Shown: one piece after another, positions 41,171-49,547 of the stretch
Position numbering within the stretch: the stretch's first letter is position 1
How the letters are laid out: each line of letters begins with the position of its first letter
Assembly (NCBI GenBank): GCA_009840005.1
Contig: VXOR01000068.1
Coordinates: 1-64,000, forward strand
Reading direction: 5' to 3'
DNA from: Gemmatimonadota bacterium
GTDB lineage: Bacteria; Latescibacterota; UBA2968; UBA8231
Length of the DNA stretch: 64,000 nucleotides
Translations under genes and position numbers: made by a program
The notes under the pieces: generated by a model
The model's database searches: none
Told to the model about the DNA's origin: nothing
What the model saw: only the letters and a program-made list of their open reading frames with translations

Positions 41171-42333
41171 AACGTCAGTCGAAGTTCGTCACCGAATAGC
41201 TCGTACTTTGGACGTCGGCCCGAGTGTGCTTCGCCGTCCTCTAGAATCTTCCGCACGCCTTCGCCACGCGATTCGAGGAATACCTGCCCGGTGCGCTTAC
41301 TGCGAATCCTCGACAGAAAGCTGACCAAGAGCTGGTTTCGGGTGAACGTGCGGTAGGCCATATCGTCAATCGTGATGGTGTTGGGCAACTTGCCGGGGCT
41401 GTACAACTCCAATCGGTCGGCGAATAGGAACAGGCGGATTTTTGACCCGGCAATGGCGTAGTCGCGGTGGGCGACCGCGTTGACGATGGCCTCGTCAACT
41501 ACATCGATGTCGTACTGGGGGGAGTCTCCTGTTTGCATGAAACGGGCGACGAAGGCGATTCCGGCGTCGATCTGATCGGACACCGGGCCGGCGAGCCGCT
41601 CTGCGTGGATCAGATCGTCAGAGGACAAACGAGTTCCACGGTAGCACGCGGCTTCAATGGCCCCGGACGCCAAGAACTCAGTCGGCTCGGTCGCGAAGAC
41701 CAGCAAGCCGGCGACGGTCGGCCGGTCCATCCCGTCCTCGTCTTGGAATATCACCCGGGTATTGCGCAGTAGGTCGAGCCAAGGGATGGTCGGCGAGCGT
41801 CCGAAAAATGCTTCGAGTCGATTGCGGTTGAGGTCTTCTACTGTTGCGGCGAGTACGGGTTGCTCGTCAAATACATACTCGCGGCCCCGCTGTTGGAAAA
41901 GCCGGGCGAGTTCTGGGGGGGTAAGATCCTGTTTGGTGGACCCAATCCGAGTGTAGTAACGCCCGCTCGATGTGCGGTGTACATACAGTCCACGCGGTAC
42001 CTCTGCTAAAAGAACGTGCTCCTCGTCTCCTTCAGCACCCGGTAGCAGTGTTTTGCGGATGACGAGCCGGATCGGCGGATCGCAGTTGTGGGTCGCGACG
42101 TTGAGCAGCCAGTGCTCGACCATGTCCACTTGCTCCAGCGGAATTCCGCGCACGGCACCCGAATCGTCAACGCCAAGGAACACAGCGCCACCCCCGGCGT
42201 TCGCAAACGCAACGAGTTCGCCGGCCAGTTCTTGGGTATTGGGGGCTAGCACGCCTCGCACTTCTTTGAATTCGGAGCGGCCGTCTTCACCGGCTCGGAG
42301 TTGGTTCAGAATCTGATCCCTAGTATCGAACAT
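41158..42333 (-). CDS. AlbA/Schlafen-type putative DNA-binding protein with RecG-like C-terminal ATPase-type domain (391 aa)
   Basis: Residues ~15-130 match the AlbA_2/Schlafen domain (GRSEFKEVRGVLAPNTQELAG, AFANAGGGAVFLGVDDSGAV, YVHRTSSGRYYTRIGST). The remainder has the pattern often annotated as RecG-like or HATPase-related (AIVNAVAHRDYAIAGSKIRL, LYSPGKLPNTITID, RNQLLVSFLSRI, ESRGEGVRKILEDGEAHSG). It is usually annotated as a transcriptional regulator or defence-associated protein. ATG at 42333 is preferred over a TTG one codon earlier. Its end overlaps the start of the membrane-protein gene. Confidence 0.8.
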   Translation of the reverse strand: MFDTRDQILNQLRAGEDGRSEFKEVRGVLAPNTQELAGELVAFANAGGGAVFLGVDDSGAVRGIPLEQVDMVEHWLLNVATHNCDPPIRLVIRKTLLPGAEGDEEHVLLAEVPRGLYVHRTSSGRYYTRIGSTKQDLTPPELARLFQQRGREYVFDEQPVLAATVEDLNRNRLEAFFGRSPTIPWLDLLRNTRVIFQDEDGMDRPTVAGLLVFATEPTEFLASGAIEAACYRGTRLSSDDLIHAERLAGPVSDQIDAGIAFVARFMQTGDSPQYDIDVVDEAIVNAVAHRDYAIAGSKIRLFLFADRLELYSPGKLPNTITIDDMAYRTFTRNQLLVSFLSRIRSKRTGQVFLESRGEGVRKILEDGEAHSGRRPKYELFGDELRLTLWAK

Positions 42334-42408
42334 CAACTTACTCGTCTGGTCGGATGCTGATCGGGGTACCGGGCATCTTCTCCATCCCCCAAGTGGAGTA
42401 GCCGATTT

Positions 42409-43341
42409 TCACGCGTGCTTCTCGCGGTCGGCGCGGACCTCGTCGATGGCCTTGCAGTGCCGCAATCCCACGGACTTGGCTGGCGTTTGGTAGCCCTTCC
42501 AGGCGTAGGGGTCGATGCCGGCCACGGGCACGATGTTGCGCCGGTCGGCGCGAGCGGGGGACTCGCCTTCTTCAATGCTCCAAGGCAGCAGGCTATAGGC
42601 GTTGCAGTAGTGGTTGACCAAGACGCGGCGATAGGTGTGGCCGCGGTTTTTGTACGAGCGGTGGAGGAGATAGCCGTTGAAGAACACGAGGGCACCGGCC
42701 TCCACTTCAACTGGGATTTCGACGCTCTCGTCAAAGCCGTAGCTCTCGGGTGCGAAGTCGAACTCGTCTGGGTTTTCATGGGACCGCTGCGGGTAGAGGT
42801 ACCCGGGCCGGTGCGATCCCGGAATGACGTACAGGCAGCCGTTTTCCACGATGGCGTCGTCCACGGCGATCCACGCGCCGATTAGCGAGCGATCCCGCGT
42901 GGGGATGTAGATCTCGTCTTGGTGCCAAGCTTGGCCTTGGAAGTTGGGCGGCTTGACGAAGTACATCGACTGCATGCACTTGACGCTGCCATCCCAAAAG
43001 GGCAGGTGCGCGGCGGTGATCTGGCTTAGGGCACCGCAGATTTTGGGGTGGCGGACGTACTTTTCGATGACTGGACTGACGAAGTGCGGCTGGTGGATGC
43101 AGAGAATGCTTTCCAGCACCGCTTGATCGCTCATGGCGGGATCGACCGGCTCAATGTTGTCGCACTCGTAGCGGCCGCGCGCCACGTCCACGAGGTCGCG
43201 TTTGAGTTCGTCGAGCTCGGCTTCCTCCATCAAGTCCGGCACGACGAGATAGCCGTCGTCGATAAAGGACTGCACTTGGGTGGGGGTGAGTGGTTTGGGG
43301 ACCTCAATCGACGGACTGGGCTCCATCTTGATTGCTTCCAT
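42409..43341 (-). CDS. Phytanoyl-CoA dioxygenase-family Fe(II)/2-oxoglutarate oxygenase (310 aa)
   Basis: WHQDE gives the iron ligands H140 and D142, and LLHRSYKN gives the distal histidine H227, followed by an arginine (YRRV) that would hold 2-oxoglutarate. The double-stranded beta-helix strands GAWIAVDDAIVENGCLYVIP and GALVFFNGYLL are typical. Bacterial members hydroxylate small molecules such as ectoine or natural products; the substrate here is unknown. It is divergent from the isomerase gene at 43439. Confidence 0.85.
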   Translation of the reverse strand: MEAIKMEPSPSIEVPKPLTPTQVQSFIDDGYLVVPDLMEEAELDELKRDLVDVARGRYECDNIEPVDPAMSDQAVLESILCIHQPHFVSPVIEKYVRHPKICGALSQITAAHLPFWDGSVKCMQSMYFVKPPNFQGQAWHQDEIYIPTRDRSLIGAWIAVDDAIVENGCLYVIPGSHRPGYLYPQRSHENPDEFDFAPESYGFDESVEIPVEVEAGALVFFNGYLLHRSYKNRGHTYRRVLVNHYCNAYSLLPWSIEEGESPARADRRNIVPVAGIDPYAWKGYQTPAKSVGLRHCKAIDEVRADREKHA

Positions 43342-43438
43342 AAATCTACTTGCTCCGTTTAGTTCGTTGGCACGTAGCCGATATTTTGATACCCTTACCC
43401 CACCTTGTCAAACAAATATAGAGAAAGGAGCGCACATT

Positions 43439-44302
43439 GTGGATCTGACGTATATCGTATTTACCAAGCACTTAGAGGGCCTCGATGTTCCGCAACTCAT
43501 CGACGCTTTGCAGGCCATTGGCGTGCAGGGGGCCGACCTGTGCGTGCGCGACGGCTACCCGGTCAACCCCGACAATGTGGCCACGGCCCTGCCGGAGGCT
43601 GCACGCCGCTTTGCCGACGCCGGCCTTTGCATCCCCTTGGTCACGGCTCCGGGCGATTTCAACCGACCGGACATCGACTACGCGGAAAGGTATTACGCGG
43701 CCTTGGGCGAGGCTGGTGTGGCTCACGTCAAGTTAGGCTACTGGCACTGGCAGCCGGATATGCCCTACTGGACGCAGTTAGACGAGGTGCGCGGCTTTAT
43801 GGAGGGGTTTCAGGCGCTGTCGGAAAAATACGGCGTTAAAACTGTCATTCACAATCATTCGGGCGCGTCCATGGGCCTCAATGCCTGCGCCGCGATGAAC
43901 ATCGTCCGCGACTGCGACCCGCAATACGTGGGCGTCTTTGCCGACCCCGGGCATTTGTCGCTGTGCGGCGAGCCGATCGCCATGGCCCTCGACATCGTGC
44001 GCTCGCACTTGTGCCTGCTCGCTTTGAAGGATCTGGTCCATCAGCGGCCCTTGAGTATCACGCAGCAGGGTGCGCCCTCCACTAGCGTCGTGCGCATGGG
44101 GCAGGGCTTTGTCGATTGGCCTTCGGTGATTGCGACCTTGAAGCGGTTGGACTTTTCCGGCCCGGTCAGCTTCCACAGCGAGTACGGCGGCGAGCCGGTG
44201 GAAAGCGTCATCGACTTGGCGCGGATTGACGTGCGCTTTTTTACGGCTTTGTGCCCCTCGGCTGAGCTCGGGTCGAAGCAGAAAGGGGAAGATCATGCTT
44301 AA
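43439..44302 (+). CDS. Xylose-isomerase-like TIM-barrel sugar isomerase/epimerase (287 aa)
   Basis: GTG at 43439 has AAGGAG eight bases upstream; the frame is open back into the divergent neighbour but without signals. The AP_endonuc_2/sugar epimerase pattern is seen as GVQGADLCVRDGYPVNP, HVKLGYWHW, VKTVIHNHSGASMG, VGVFADPGHLSLCG, LLALKDL and FHSEYGGEP, with Glu/Asp/His metal ligands on successive strands. It is fused in operon logic to the next gene: the Gfo/Idh/MocA gene starts eight bases before this one stops. The pair probably interconverts and oxidises a sugar or inositol. Confidence 0.85.
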   Translation: MDLTYIVFTKHLEGLDVPQLIDALQAIGVQGADLCVRDGYPVNPDNVATALPEAARRFADAGLCIPLVTAPGDFNRPDIDYAERYYAALGEAGVAHVKLGYWHWQPDMPYWTQLDEVRGFMEGFQALSEKYGVKTVIHNHSGASMGLNACAAMNIVRDCDPQYVGVFADPGHLSLCGEPIAMALDIVRSHLCLLALKDLVHQRPLSITQQGAPSTSVVRMGQGFVDWPSVIATLKRLDFSGPVSFHSEYGGEPVESVIDLARIDVRFFTALCPSAELGSKQKGEDHA

Positions 44303-45260
44303 AGCGGGATTCATCGGCGCGGGAGGCCGCGGCCAGAGCGCCCACTACCCATCGGTCCAGCGCCTAGCCGATCGGGTGGAAATGGCTGCGGTTTGCGAGT
44401 TGGACGAGGAGCGCCTCAATCAAGTGGTCGCCAAGTACGGCTTTACGCGCACGTACCAAGACCACCGCGCCATGCTCGACGAGATCGACCCGGACATTGT
44501 CTATTGCGTGATGAACGAGAAGTGGCTTTTGCAACCTGCCCTCGATTGCATCGCCGCGGGCAAGCACCTGTTTATTGAAAAGCCGCCCGGGGCCAACAGC
44601 GACGAGACGCGGGCGATTTTAGAGGCGGCCGAGCGCCAAGGGGTCTGGGTGATGGTCGGTCTCCAGCGCCGCTACACTGCCGTCACTCGCGAGGCTATGC
44701 GCCTAGTGGCGGCCAAAGGCCCGGTGTCGCTGGCGACGACGACCTTCAACAAACAATTGCCGCAGCGCGCCGACGAATTCACTACGACCTTGTGGAATGA
44801 CCTGGTCCACATCGTCGATCTGCTGCGCTACATGGCTGGAGGCGAGCCGGTGGAAGTTACGGCCTACCAAGACAAGTTCGGCGGCGAGGGCTTCAACCAC
44901 TATACGGCGCTGGTGCGCTTTGACAATCGCGCGACCGGCGTGATGCTCGGCAATCGCGCCTCCGGTGGGCGGGTGTTGCGTTCGGAGCTACACGGCGTGG
45001 GCCTTGGCTGCTACATGAAAATTCCCAGTGAAATCGAAATCCACGAGGACAACCAAGTGCGCACCCTCGGCGGTTGGGAAATCGACGGTGTGCCCCAAGA
45101 CGATGTGCCCCGCTACGAGGGCCTGCTGACCATGCACGAGCACTTCATCGATTGCGTGGTTGAAAACCGACAGCCGATCACCGACATCCGCGACGTGATT
45201 CACTCGATCGCGCTAGTGGATCAGATTGAGGCGGCTGAGATTATGGCGGCGAAGACGTAA
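44295..45260 (+). CDS. Gfo/Idh/MocA-family oxidoreductase (321 aa)
   Basis: ATG at 44295 overlaps the preceding stop by eight bases and has AAGGGGAAG upstream. Features are the Rossmann motif KAGFIGAGGRGQSAHY, EKP at 95-97 (FIEKPPGA) and WNDLVHIVDLLRYMAGG with the catalytic histidine. The C-terminal part closes with MHEHFIDCVVENRQP. It is translationally coupled to the sugar isomerase, so the two likely act on the same compound. Confidence 0.9.
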   Translation: MLKAGFIGAGGRGQSAHYPSVQRLADRVEMAAVCELDEERLNQVVAKYGFTRTYQDHRAMLDEIDPDIVYCVMNEKWLLQPALDCIAAGKHLFIEKPPGANSDETRAILEAAERQGVWVMVGLQRRYTAVTREAMRLVAAKGPVSLATTTFNKQLPQRADEFTTTLWNDLVHIVDLLRYMAGGEPVEVTAYQDKFGGEGFNHYTALVRFDNRATGVMLGNRASGGRVLRSELHGVGLGCYMKIPSEIEIHEDNQVRTLGGWEIDGVPQDDVPRYEGLLTMHEHFIDCVVENRQPITDIRDVIHSIALVDQIEAAEIMAAKT

Positions 45261-45285
45261 GCCCCTGTGCGAAAGGAATGAGCAA

Positions 45286-45606
45286 GTGAAGAGAACTGTT
45301 TGGATGTCTTATGACCTCGGTGTGTCAGGCGATTACGAAGGCTTGTACGCTTGGCTCGATGACCTTGATGCAAAAGAATGCGGCAATAGCGTGGCGTATT
45401 TCTCGTTTTCCTATGATGGAGACTTGCTTGAGTCGCTCAAGGCCGAGATAGAGGACGCGGTCTCGCTGAATAAGCGTGCACGGATATACATTATTTGTAG
45501 AGACAATGGGGAGACGAAGGGCCGGTTCATAATTGGCGGACGCAAAAGCGGCCCTTGGGATGGTTTCGGAACGCACGAGGCCGACGGGGACGACCGTGCC
45601 TTCTAG
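45286..45606 (+). CDS. Small protein of an overlapping PIN cassette, possible antitoxin (106 aa)
   Basis: GTG at 45286 follows AAGGAATGA and gives a compact protein: WMSYDLGVSGDYEGLYAWLD, AYFSFSYDGDLLESLKAEIE, ARIYIICRDNGETKGRFIIG, GPWDGF. It has no DNA-binding motif of a known antitoxin class that I recognise. It overlaps the PIN gene by 11 bases, the arrangement expected for a toxin-antitoxin pair with the antitoxin first. The antitoxin role is inference. Base composition is lower in GC than the flanking operon. Confidence 0.65.
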   Translation: MKRTVWMSYDLGVSGDYEGLYAWLDDLDAKECGNSVAYFSFSYDGDLLESLKAEIEDAVSLNKRARIYIICRDNGETKGRFIIGGRKSGPWDGFGTHEADGDDRAF

Positions 45607-46024
45607 TAACGCGCTTCTAGTGGACTCAGGATTCTTCTTCGCGCTTTTTGACCCACGAGATCAGCATCATGCCGATGCCTGCGAAAAACAAGACTGGCTG
45701 GAAGAACTTTCGGTCGTCATACCGTGGCCAATCCTGTACGAGACCATCAACACGCGGTTTGTTCGGAGGCCAGCGACGATTGTGCGGTTCGAGAGTATTC
45801 TTCGCGCCCGTGATACTGTATTGCTAGATGATTCACCGTATCGCTTCGAAGCGTATGAAGATGTGTTTGTACGGGCCAAAGCGAAACGCAATCCTATGAG
45901 TCTCGTAGATGCCGTTCTCTGTGCTATCCTTACTGACACCAACGTCCGTATAGACGCAATGCTCACATTCAATAACACTGATTTCGGCCATATATGCAGT
46001 GTACAAAAGGTCGAATTGTTGTAA
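45596..46024 (+). CDS. PIN-domain protein, probable toxin (142 aa)
   Basis: GTG at 45596 gives NALLVDSGFFFALFDPRD with D10, then ILYETINTR (E49), SLVDAVLCAI (D105) and LTFNNTDFG (D129): the four acidic positions of a PIN ribonuclease active site. The length is typical. It overlaps the 106-aa gene. It is GC-poorer than the preceding metabolic genes, in line with acquisition. Confidence 0.75.
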   Translation: MPSSNALLVDSGFFFALFDPRDQHHADACEKQDWLEELSVVIPWPILYETINTRFVRRPATIVRFESILRARDTVLLDDSPYRFEAYEDVFVRAKAKRNPMSLVDAVLCAILTDTNVRIDAMLTFNNTDFGHICSVQKVELL

Positions 46025-46086
46025 TTGTGACGCAGTGAAAAACGAACAGGCGACAAATAACCTTGTGGCCCAAGCTGCCAGTAACG

Positions 46087-46251
46087 TTGATGGCACCGCG
46101 TTCACGCCTAGCTACGGGACCCGGCGAGAAAGTGATCGCTGGGTCGGAGGGCATTGCCGCTGCGCTTCGCGTCTTCGCCGAGGGCGGCTAGATCAACTAC
46201 GAGGGGCCGCCCGATAAAGTCCGTCCCTATACCTGTTCAAACAGGGGATAA
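46087..46251 (+). pseudogene. Remnant of a branched-chain amino-acid ABC solute-binding protein
   Basis: In this frame the translation reads GPGEKVIAGSEGIAAALRVF then AEGG, a TAG at 46189, then INYEGPPDKV, ending at TAA 46249. It resembles the C-terminal region of LivJ-type receptors (GEKxxAGxxGIAxALxLLAxGxxINYEGA). The internal stop and missing N-terminal bulk mark it as decayed. Confidence 0.4.
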
Positions 46252-46513
46252 CCACTAGGCCTTGTCCCTACTTGAATACATGTGGTCCTTTGCCTATCCT
46301 ATCCCATTCGCGGCCTAGGAGCCGATAATTTTCCATTAATCCAAGGAGGCTGCCGAGCAGCCCGCGTACGTGCAATTCAAGCACGATTCACTGTAACAAT
46401 AAACCGGCCTCCGTGTCATGTGTGAAGACGCGGAGGCCGGCCGTTAGTTCTTCGTCGATTTTCTCTACGCTTTCACGAATCACCCATCCCAATCCTCCTA
46501 AAACATCCGCGTC
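46252..46513. other. Intergenic stretch with hairpin, no gene seen
   Basis: Apart from the strong hairpin at 46404-46440, this 262-base stretch is low in coding signal. CCAAGGAGG near 46340 looks like a Shine-Dalgarno site but is not followed by an open frame. Confidence 0.4.
46404..46440. terminator. Strong hairpin, probable bidirectional terminator
   Basis: CCGGCCTCCGTGTC and GACGCGGAGGCCGG form a 14-pair stem with one G-T pair around a short loop. It lies between the ends of the plus-strand PIN cassette and the minus-strand dehydratase, so it can serve both. Confidence 0.6.
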
Positions 46514-48184
46514 TTAAAACTCCATATAGGGTTCAGACTCAACAGGCGTAAACGACTTCGGCGGATGTTGTTCCATAATATCCTCGCGTAATTCTACACC
46601 CCAACCCGGCCCTGCTGGTGGTACACAGTGCCCATCGATTACTTCAATAGGCTGCGTAAGCACCTTGTTGTATCGATCAATGGACGACACAAAAATTTCC
46701 TGCATCAAACTGTTGTGAATGCACATATCCAAATGTAAGCTGGCGATTGTTGAAATCGGCCCATTGGAATTGTGTGGTGCGACCGTCACGTAATACGTCT
46801 CAGCCATAGCGGCGATTTTCTTTAGTTCAGTGATGCCGCCGGCATGACAAATATCCGGCTGAATAATTCCGACCGCATTCAGCTCCAATAGAGCGCGAAA
46901 ATCCCAGCGAGTGTACAACTGCTCACCCGTCGCAATGGGCACATTTACTTCGCGGGCAAATTGCGCTAGTGCTTCTGGATTATCCCACAAAATCGGCTCT
47001 TCCATCCATGCAATGTTATAAGGCTCCAATTCCTGTGCCACTCGTCGCGCGCTCCATATATTCAAGCGTGCGCGAATGTCAATTCCTATTTCAATTTGCG
47101 ATCCAGCGGCTTCGCGTGCCGCTTCCACAAGGGAGACGCCGTGCTGAATGCGCTCGATGGTGGCCACCTGTGCGCCTCTAAAAGGGTAAAACTTCAACGC
47201 TTCATAGCCTTGATCTACTACCCGTTTTACGCCCTCGGCAATCCCTTCAGGTGTGTTGTTCTTTCTCGGCCAGCCATTGGCGTACATGCGAATTTTGTCG
47301 TGCGATTTTCCGCCCAACAACTCGTACACTGGGACGCCCAAGGCTTTGCCTTTAATGTCCCACAATGCCAGATCAATCGCACTGATCGCACTCGTCGTTA
47401 CCGATCCTCCCGACCACGTCACGCGCCTATACAGCGAGGTCCAAATTCGCTCGATCTCAAATGGATTTTTGCCAATTAGAAAACGCTTGAACGCCGCAAA
47501 CTCGCCGAGCAAGGCATCGTCTTTGTATTGCAAACTGGCTTCGCCCCAGCCGTGAATACCGGCGTCGGTTTCGATTTTGACGAACATCCAATTGTTGGTC
47601 CCTTCGCTTCCCATTCGTATTGCGTGGAGGTCAGTGATTTTTAATGAGGTCATTGGCGCACTTTTCTCGTTATCCCCTGTTAAATAGGGTGCGATCCCTT
47701 CAGTGTTTTTTAGCTTTTCCAGTGTTTGGGAATCCACGTCAGCTTCTCGAAGCTGGGACATTAGTTTTTCGAGTTCTTCCTCGTAAGGCTCCTGAAGTCG
47801 TTTCAAAAGCGTAGTTCTATTATCTTTTATTTTGAATAATTCAGAAATCTCTAAGCTACCATTTGCTATATGTCCGATGTATTTTAGAGTTGGGAAACAT
47901 TCGTTGGTTGAGTCATAGGGTAAATGGTTTTTTTTCATAGAATTAAATTGCCTGATCAAAGAATCAGATACATCACCAATCTTGCCTGCTAAAATCTTGG
48001 AGTCGTCGAAGTCATTGTGGAAACCCAAATAGTGATACAAACCTACCCTTTGGGATTTTGATATATGTTGAAATTTTGATACCTGTGGCACAATTACGCT
48101 ATTCCAAATAATGCGTATAATCTCCTCGCGACCTTTGTCAGGGTACAAATCTGGAAGAATATCGAGAATCTGACCTAGCTTCAT
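46514..48184 (-). CDS. Enolase-superfamily (MR/MLE, galactonate dehydratase-like) enzyme with unknown N-terminal extension (556 aa)
   Basis: Residues 178-556 form a complete mandelate racemase/muconate lactonizing enzyme: MTSLKITDLHAIRMG, capping domain, EALKFYPFRG (KxK-type region), EIGIDIRARLN (metal Asp), WMEEPILWDN (metal Glu), ATGEQLYTRW (metal Glu), QPDICHAGGI and VAPHNSNGPI with the active-site His. It probably dehydrates a sugar acid. Residues 1-177 are unrelated, lysine- and asparagine-rich and encoded by clearly AT-richer DNA (about 47660-48184). An internal ATG at 47653 would give a normal-sized enzyme. The outer ATG has AAGGA nine bases upstream, so the fusion may be expressed. 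Confidence 0.75.
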   Translation of the reverse strand: MKLGQILDILPDLYPDKGREEIIRIIWNSVIVPQVSKFQHISKSQRVGLYHYLGFHNDFDDSKILAGKIGDVSDSLIRQFNSMKKNHLPYDSTNECFPTLKYIGHIANGSLEISELFKIKDNRTTLLKRLQEPYEEELEKLMSQLREADVDSQTLEKLKNTEGIAPYLTGDNEKSAPMTSLKITDLHAIRMGSEGTNNWMFVKIETDAGIHGWGEASLQYKDDALLGEFAAFKRFLIGKNPFEIERIWTSLYRRVTWSGGSVTTSAISAIDLALWDIKGKALGVPVYELLGGKSHDKIRMYANGWPRKNNTPEGIAEGVKRVVDQGYEALKFYPFRGAQVATIERIQHGVSLVEAAREAAGSQIEIGIDIRARLNIWSARRVAQELEPYNIAWMEEPILWDNPEALAQFAREVNVPIATGEQLYTRWDFRALLELNAVGIIQPDICHAGGITELKKIAAMAETYYVTVAPHNSNGPISTIASLHLDMCIHNSLMQEIFVSSIDRYNKVLTQPIEVIDGHCVPPAGPGWGVELREDIMEQHPPKSFTPVESEPYMEF

Positions 48185-48257
48185 AGCAACAAATCCTTTC
48201 GCAAGCGGATAGGTTTGAAGATATTGAACTATAACAATCCGCTCATGCTGTTACAGT

Positions 48258-49487
48258 TCAAATGACGCGCCACCACGGTGCGACGAGTACGCGCTTGGTG
48301 AGCCAGAACGTTTCTTCGCCATCGTAGAGAATAATTCCACGTTGCGCCATATCGGAGTACTCATCTAGGAACGTATGCAGATGTCGCACATCGCTAGGAT
48401 GGACGCTCGTGGCGGCCTTCACCTCCACGGGTAGCAGACGCCGGCCTGTTTCAATGACAAAATCGACTTCGGCCCCCTTAGTCGTCCGCCAAAAGAGAAT
48501 CTCTGTTCTTTCGACGCGAGTGGTAGCCCAAGCGAGTAGGTCGCAGAGCACTATGTTCTCTAAATGCGCACCGCGGGGATGTGCCTCACCCGCTAAGTGC
48601 AAAGCCAACCCGGTATCACCCCAGTAGAGTTTGGATGACTTGACCAGCCGTTTCGTTCTGTTGACAGAATAGGATGGCAGTCGCACTAGTTGGAACGACA
48701 CCTCTAGCAAGTTGAGATATCGCTGTACTGTGGAGGGGGCAAGGTGTACGTCCCGAGCTAGGTCTGCTTGGTTTAATAGCCCCCCAACGCGCAGACAGGC
48801 TGCCGTCATCAACCTCCGCAGGTCGGTGATGCCTTCGATGGCGGATAGACGCGGGATATCCCGCTCCAAATAGGTAGCTGCGTAGCCTTCGAACCATAGC
48901 CGCCGGTCGTCATCATCGATCAACTCATGGGCTGGGACGGGATAACCTCCGCGTCGAGCAAGGGCCATCCACGGCTCTGCTTCGGCTGGTTCTGCGAGCA
49001 GCACATCCCGCCATGCAGTAGGGGGCGCATCTACGAGCTCTGTCCACAGACCGGGGCTAGCCAACCCACGTTGCTCGCGACGGGTCATGGGCCAGAGCGT
49101 CAAGTAGCTAGCGCGGCCAGCTAGCGTTTCACCCACCTCCTTCATAAGCAGCAGATTCGCCGACCCAGTCAGGAGGAAACGACCAGCAACCCGATCTTCG
49201 TCAACGAGGCGCTTAATGGCGAGCAGCACATGAGGCACCCGCTGCACCTCATCGAGCGTAATCTGCACGGCCCGAGCAACAAGGGCATCCGGTTCGCGTT
49301 GGGCCTGCTCGAGGACGCCGTAATCGTCTAGAGTGAAGTAAGACCGGTCTGTCCCAATGGGATGCATGCGGGCGAGGGTGCTCTTGCCGGTCTGTCGTGC
49401 ACCAGTGAGAACAGTCACGGGCATGACCCTCAGCGCCCGCTCCACGCTCGCGGAAGCAAATCGAGGTAGCAGTCGATTCGTGTTCAT
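48258..49487 (-). CDS. AAA-type ATPase with DUF4143 C-terminal domain (409 aa)
   Basis: Walker A is GARQTGKST (29-37) and Walker B is ITLDEVQR (near 76-83); LLTGSANLLL is the sensor-1-like strand. The C-terminal DUF4143 part includes YLNLLEVSFQLVRLPSYSVN, KLYWGDTGLALHL, LENIVLCDLLAWA and a restriction-endonuclease-like core EVDFVIETGRRLLPVEVKAA (D, E and K). Members are widespread and of unclear role, often in accessory regions. ATG at 49487 has no RBS and lies six bases after a -10 element, so the mRNA may be leaderless. Confidence 0.8.
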   Translation of the reverse strand: MNTNRLLPRFASASVERALRVMPVTVLTGARQTGKSTLARMHPIGTDRSYFTLDDYGVLEQAQREPDALVARAVQITLDEVQRVPHVLLAIKRLVDEDRVAGRFLLTGSANLLLMKEVGETLAGRASYLTLWPMTRREQRGLASPGLWTELVDAPPTAWRDVLLAEPAEAEPWMALARRGGYPVPAHELIDDDDRRLWFEGYAATYLERDIPRLSAIEGITDLRRLMTAACLRVGGLLNQADLARDVHLAPSTVQRYLNLLEVSFQLVRLPSYSVNRTKRLVKSSKLYWGDTGLALHLAGEAHPRGAHLENIVLCDLLAWATTRVERTEILFWRTTKGAEVDFVIETGRRLLPVEVKAATSVHPSDVRHLHTFLDEYSDMAQRGIILYDGEETFWLTKRVLVAPWWRVI

Positions 49488-49493
49488 ATACCC

Positions 49494-49522
49494 ACGATAT
49501 GGGTGATTATCACCCACGTCAA
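49494..49522 (-). promoter_or_regulatory. Promoter of the DUF4143 ATPase with operator in its spacer
   Basis: On the minus strand TTGACG (49522-49517), a 17-base spacer and TATCGT (49499-49494) form a sigma70-like promoter. The spacer contains the whole palindrome GGGTGATAATCACCC. Predicted +1 is at or next to the ATG at 49487. Confidence 0.55.
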
Positions 49523-49537
49523 GGGTGATTATCACCC
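49501..49537. promoter_or_regulatory. Two identical 15-base palindromic operators
   Basis: GGGTGATTATCACCC occurs at 49501-49515 and again at 49523-49537, starts 22 bases apart (about two helical turns, same DNA face). One lies in the promoter spacer and one just upstream of the -35. This is the layout expected for cooperative repression by a dimeric regulator. Confidence 0.7.
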
Positions 49538-49547
49538 AAAAGACGAC

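Noticed and set aside
49488..49535. Upstream GTG start for the DUF4143 ATPase at 49535
   Set aside because: It would put both operator palindromes and the promoter inside the coding region, and the added residues do not look like part of the domain.
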